Below, in pieces: positions 60,654 to 64,000 of a stretch of DNA of 64,000 bases (within the stretch, counting starts at the first letter, position 1; each line of letters starts with the position of its first letter). The notes under the pieces are model-generated. The model was not told the origin of the DNA and made no database searches. It worked only from the letters and a program-made list of their open reading frames with translations. This stretch comes from JBGTGT01 sp051439375. Its GTDB lineage: Bacteria > Cyanobacteriota > Cyanobacteriia > Cyanobacteriales > Microcystaceae. The stretch spans positions 13,646-77,645 of the forward strand of contig JBFRWB010000080.1 of NCBI GenBank assembly GCA_051439375.1. The letters run 5' to 3'. Made by a program: the position numbers and the translations under genes.

Positions 60654-61235
60654 ATGCTAATTGAAACCCCGATTATCTTAAATCTTCAAGATGTTCACTT
60701 CACCGATGAACAATTCGATTATCTATGCAAAGCAAATCCTGATTGGAATTTAGAAGAAACTGCACAAGGAGAATTAATTATTATGCCCCCAACTGGTGGA
60801 ATTAGTGGCGAAAAAGAAGCCGATTTAATTGGTTCATTATGGCTATGGAATCGTCAAACAAAGTTAGGAAAAGTCTTTAGTTCATCTACTGTCTTTCGTT
60901 TACCCAATGGAGGGAAACGTTCTCCTGATGCAGCATGGATTCAATTAGAGAGATGGAATCAGTTAATCTTAGAAGACAAAGAAAAGTTTCCCCCCATTTG
61001 TCCCGACTTTGTGATTGAACTGCGCTCTAAAACGGATAAACTGAAACCATTACAAGATAAAATGCAGGAATATTTAAACAGTGGTTTAGCGTTGGGATGG
61101 TTAATTAATCCTCATGATGAAGAAGTGGAAATTTATAAACAAAACAAAGCTGTTGAAGTGGTTCAATTTCCCATTGAGTTAAGCGGAGAAGATATTTTAC
61201 CTAATTTTGTTCTTTCCTTACCCTTTGAAGAATAA
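60654..61235 (+). CDS. Uma2 family endonuclease
   Basis: The 193-residue protein has the Uma2 restriction-endonuclease-like fold: MPPTGGISGEKEADLIGSLW, RSPDAAWIQLERW and PPICPDFVIELRSKTDKLKP, containing the PD-(D/E)xK-type acids, then MQEYLNSGLALGWLINPHDE. The family is greatly expanded in cyanobacteria and of unknown physiological target. Frame intact with ATG start. Confidence 0.88.
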   Translation: MLIETPIILNLQDVHFTDEQFDYLCKANPDWNLEETAQGELIIMPPTGGISGEKEADLIGSLWLWNRQTKLGKVFSSSTVFRLPNGGKRSPDAAWIQLERWNQLILEDKEKFPPICPDFVIELRSKTDKLKPLQDKMQEYLNSGLALGWLINPHDEEVEIYKQNKAVEVVQFPIELSGEDILPNFVLSLPFEE

Positions 61236-61292
61236 CCTTCTCTTACAAAGCTTTTTCCGTGATATGGATTTCATACAGATATTTCTACCTCT

Positions 61293-62123
61293 TCAGTCAT
61301 CTAATTCAATGCCTAACTCTTTTAATCTAGCATTGATTGCTGCTAATCTGTTCTGTACAAGTTCCTTTTGTTGACGTTCCTCTTCTTTTTGTTGCAAAGC
61401 TAATTCTTTTTTCTGACGTTCCTCTTCTTTTTGTTGCAAAGCTAATGCTTCGCGTTGTAAAGCTAATTCTTTAAGTTGTTGTTCTTGTATCAAAGACTCT
61501 TCTAGTCTTTTTACCAGTTCTCCATCAGAGGTAAAATACCTCAACTCCTTCTCATAAATCCCTAAATACAATCCTAGTTCTTTACTCCATAACCATCCTT
61601 GTTCATTGGGATCAATGGGTTGATATTGCTCATTAATTAAAGTAAACCCTGCAAACTCCAAAGTATAAGGATCAAACCAAAAATAGTTAGGTGTTTGGAA
61701 TATATCTTGATAAATTTGTTTTTTTTCTTCCCTATCCGTCTTAGCAGTACTGTCGGATAAAATTTCTACTATCACATTGGGATATTTTCCCTCTTCTTCC
61801 CACACTACCCAACTTTTACGCTCTGGGTTTCGGGTTGTTCCTAATACTACAAAAAAATCAGGTCCTCGGAAAAACTCCGATTTTTTCTGATTGGGACTAT
61901 AGTATATGGTTAAATTACCCGATGCAAAATAATCATCTCTATCTTGCCATAACCATTCTAATGATTGAATTAAAATCAGAATTTGACGGATGTGTAAGTT
62001 ACTTTCCAAGGGGGGTTCATCACTCCATAATTCACCTTGAGGATAGATTATCCCATGGTTAGGGTCAGTGATTTGTGAGGAGAAAGAAGAAATGGATGTC
62101 ATAAGCAGCAAGGTGATATTCAT
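61293..62123 (-). CDS. Uma2 family endonuclease with C-terminal coiled coil
   Basis: The 276-residue protein has the Uma2 core (GPDFFVVLGTTRNPERKSWV, then VWEEEGKYPNVIVEILSDST and IFQTPNYFWFDPYTLEFAGF). The C-terminal coiled coil contains repeated LALQQKEEERQ units (about residues 210-265) that look expanded by slippage. ATG 62123 is used; ATG 62102 is an alternative. It is convergent with the other Uma2 gene. Function is not known. Confidence 0.88.
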   Translation of the reverse strand: MNITLLLMTSISSFSSQITDPNHGIIYPQGELWSDEPPLESNLHIRQILILIQSLEWLWQDRDDYFASGNLTIYYSPNQKKSEFFRGPDFFVVLGTTRNPERKSWVVWEEEGKYPNVIVEILSDSTAKTDREEKKQIYQDIFQTPNYFWFDPYTLEFAGFTLINEQYQPIDPNEQGWLWSKELGLYLGIYEKELRYFTSDGELVKRLEESLIQEQQLKELALQREALALQQKEEERQKKELALQQKEEERQQKELVQNRLAAINARLKELGIELDD

Positions 62124-62227
62124 CTATCCTAGCGTGAGTATAACAACGTTGCGTTGTTGCAGTTTTGAACTCGGACGATGGCGTTCGGAACTCAGTTGAA
62201 GAATCCTGTCCCATTTACGGAAAAATT

Positions 62228-63478
62228 CTAAGAAACCGAAGATTCACTGCGTTTAAGCATAAAATTAGCCACTAAAATCCCAATAATCGCCAGTGCAGCC
62301 ATAAAATAAAAGACATTACTATACGACCCAAATTGATCGCGAATTTGCCCTGTTGATAACGTTCCAATCAATGCACCTACACCATAAGCAGTAAAGACAA
62401 TACCATAATTTTGAGCATAGTGATCGGGGTCAAAAAACCGTAACGTGGTTGTCGGTGCGATCGCTAACCATCCGCCCAAAGAAAACCAAAACAGACAAAA
62501 AGCGATTAAATAAGTGGTAACTTGTCCTGCTTGGGCATTAACCATGAGTAAACAGGCAATTAACACCAGTGCATAAGCTCCCATGGCCACATAATGAGGT
62601 TTAAAGCGATCGCTTAACCAACCAAATAAGGGACGACTGATTCCATTAAATAGGGCAAACAATGACACACTACCTGCGGCCATCCCCGGTTTAATCTGAA
62701 TGATTTCCTCTCCAACTGGACTAGAAATGCCAATGGCACTTAATCCAATCAAAGTTCCGATAGCATAACAGATCCAAAGTCCATAAAATGAGCGACTTTT
62801 CCATAAATTAGTTGGATAACTTTGAATACTCTGAGAATTAGCCGTCGCAGACTGTTGGGAAGGATGCCAATCTCTAGGGGGAAATTCCATTGTCAAGGCA
62901 ATGGCAACAATAATAATAGTTAAAGCGATTCCTAAAATTCGTAGGGTTGGCCGAACGGAATAGAGTTCAATCAAGTAATTAGCTAATGGGGCAGTAATGA
63001 GGGGAGATAGCCCAAAACCAATGATAGTTAAGCCAACTGCTAATCCTTTCTTGTCGGGAAACCAACGAGCGATGACTGCCATCGGTACACCATAGGCAAT
63101 GCCTACTCCTGTTCCTGCAATGACACCGTAGGTTAGGATAATCATGCTAATTTGGGTGGCAAAGCTAGAGAGAATATACCCCAATCCCACCACAATTCCC
63201 CCAAGGGCGGTCATTATTCGGGTGCCAAGACGAGGGATATAGAAACCCGCAATGGGCATCAGTAAGGCGTAGGAAACAAGTGCCGTTGTATAGGGTAACA
63301 GGCTTTGGGTCGCACTGAGGTTTAATTCTCCTTCTAAGGGTTTTCTAAAGATACTCCAAGAGTAAACTGTTCCTAGACAGAGTAAAACCATCATACCTAA
63401 AGGAATTAAGAGCCATCTTCCTTTTTCTGCTGGAAGACCTAGCACTTTTACAGATGAGGGATAATTAGAAATGCTCAT
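62228..63478 (-). CDS. MFS transporter, OFA (oxalate/formate antiporter) family
   Basis: The 416-residue transporter has about 12 membrane segments. The OFA-type N-terminus WLLIPLGMMVLLCLGTVYSW followed by SIFRKPL, the WFPDKKGLAVGLTIIGFGLS loop and the central LFALFNGISRPLFGWLSDRF all fit the family. It probably exchanges small organic anions across the plasma membrane; oxalate/formate itself is not established. It is divergent from nothing nearby and likely monocistronic. Confidence 0.87.
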   Translation of the reverse strand: MSISNYPSSVKVLGLPAEKGRWLLIPLGMMVLLCLGTVYSWSIFRKPLEGELNLSATQSLLPYTTALVSYALLMPIAGFYIPRLGTRIMTALGGIVVGLGYILSSFATQISMIILTYGVIAGTGVGIAYGVPMAVIARWFPDKKGLAVGLTIIGFGLSPLITAPLANYLIELYSVRPTLRILGIALTIIIVAIALTMEFPPRDWHPSQQSATANSQSIQSYPTNLWKSRSFYGLWICYAIGTLIGLSAIGISSPVGEEIIQIKPGMAAGSVSLFALFNGISRPLFGWLSDRFKPHYVAMGAYALVLIACLLMVNAQAGQVTTYLIAFCLFWFSLGGWLAIAPTTTLRFFDPDHYAQNYGIVFTAYGVGALIGTLSTGQIRDQFGSYSNVFYFMAALAIIGILVANFMLKRSESSVS

Positions 63479-63760
63479 AAGATAAGGCTTTTATCGAATT
63501 AGGGGGAAAGGATGAAAGGTCATATTCTAAACCTTAATTAATTAATTATCAATTATCCATTGATAAAGCTAATTTGGCCACGGATATCTTAATGATAGCC
63601 TCCCAATTATTTTAGTTAAATTAATCACAATGAATGGGAAATTGATCTTAAATTTTTTATCGACTGTGCTTGAGCAATATCTTTATCAAAATTAATTGTA
63701 GGAATGTGAGTATCTTGCTTGCTAATTTAACTATCTTTCTTGCTATAAATCATTATCAAC
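63479..63760. other. Intergenic region, no gene seen
   Basis: AT-rich DNA upstream of the transporter. A diverged copy of the GTGAGCATCCTGCTCGCT-type repeat is near 63705-63722. No RNA gene is recognised. Confidence 0.4.
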
Positions 63761-63789
63761 AAAAAAAAGAAGGTTAACGAACCTCCTTC
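63761..63789 (-). terminator. Terminator of the PEP-CTERM gene
   Basis: On the reverse strand AAGGAGGTT pairs with AACCTTCTT (one G-T wobble) around CGTT, followed by a run of Ts. It lies about 40 bp past the stop of the PEP-CTERM gene. Confidence 0.75.
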
Positions 63790-63827
63790 ATACCTAATTT
63801 AATAATTGATCATTTCAATTAGAGAAT

Positions 63828-64000
63828 TTACTTGCGTTTAACTCTTTTGCTAATACCTAACCCTAAGCCAAACAATCCTAACGCAATCACCGCACTGGGT
63901 TCAGGGGTAGATTGAGATTCAGCTTGAACCCCAAAAGAAGCATTGTCAATATTGAAGATATTGTCAGTAATAGCATTATTGCCAAAAACAATAGAACTAA
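63828..64000 (-). CDS. PEP-CTERM protein, C-terminal fragment (runs off the window)
   Basis: The reverse strand from the window edge reads NIFNIDNASFGVQAESQSTP and then EPSAVIALGLFGLGLGISKR with a VKRK end, a PEP-CTERM sorting tail: Pro-Glu-Pro, a hydrophobic helix and a basic cluster. The stop is TAA at 63828-63830. The N-terminal part lies outside the window. It is the second exosortase-type substrate here. Confidence 0.8.
   Translation of the reverse strand, partial: SSIVFGNNAITDNIFNIDNASFGVQAESQSTPEPSAVIALGLFGLGLGISKRVKRK

Overview
The window is cyanobacterial. It has HIP1-type GCGATCGC octamers, PEP-CTERM exported proteins, cyanobacteria-typical small families (DUF3155, DUF3288, DUF2358, alpha-E), fdxN-element XisI debris, Uma2 endonucleases and AT-rich intergenic DNA. 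The gene set resembles unicellular Crocosphaera/Cyanothece-like genomes, but that placement is inference.

Region 1 (1-22304) is mostly chromosomal backbone: the first codons of gltD, membrane and hypothetical proteins, an alpha-E protein, a GT4 glycosyltransferase, YceD, a DUF92 (VTE6-like) protein, cysC, a [2Fe-2S] ferredoxin, DUF3155, peptide deformylase, a two-gene ATPase/TOPRIM-like pair that looks like a defence module, a Tat-exported GH10 xylanase-like protein, DUF3288, a vWA protein, DUF2358, a gamma-glutamyltransferase-like protein and an isocitrate/isopropylmalate dehydrogenase-family gene.

Region 2 (22306-46996) is the main discovery: a complete-looking 24,691-bp type I-B CRISPR-associated Tn7-like transposon (CAST). 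It has perfect 29-bp TGT...ACA ends, a 5-bp TTAAA target duplication, three TnsB-type 20-bp sites at each end, tnsA, tnsB, tniQ, cas6-cas8-cas7-cas5 without cas3/cas1/cas2, and a five-spacer CRISPR array. The last spacer, bounded by a degenerate repeat, matches 29/37 positions at the 3' end of the dehydrogenase gene next to the insertion. It is preceded there by ATG, and the transposon end lies 45 bp past the protospacer. Six of the eight mismatches are synonymous codon changes, so the insertion looks crRNA-guided (homing) into a protein-coding attachment gene. No tnsD is present. The core is damaged: the tnsB reading frame continues after its DDE domain into what looks like the C-terminal part of TnsC, as if one in-frame deletion removed the end of tnsB and the AAA+ domain of tnsC. 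The tniQ frame has no ordinary start codon ahead of its conserved N-terminus. The cargo is defence-rich: a type I restriction-modification operon with an embedded membrane protein, a YgjP-like metallopeptidase, a DUF262/HNH GmrSD-like protein, a Ser/Thr kinase, a pentapeptide-repeat membrane protein and a paired HTH cassette.

Region 3 (47002-53460), downstream of the CAST, is a decaying defence and toxin-antitoxin zone: a broken ATPase/TOPRIM gene, a decapitated HicB, a vapBC pair with an in-frame stop, a transposase-like relic, a CHAT-protease fragment, a truncated xisI, and an apparently intact HTH/PIN pair.

Region 4 (53552-64000) has ilvD, another PIN toxin-antitoxin module between copies of a direct repeat, an 84-bp triple tandem repeat with two hairpins per unit and a diverged copy with compensatory changes, a DUF433 gene with a DUF5615 stump, PEP-CTERM proteins, a small family of coiled-coil genes sharing a GGxxGRDYxG motif, two Uma2 genes and an OFA-type MFS transporter. 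No rRNA or tRNA gene was recognised.
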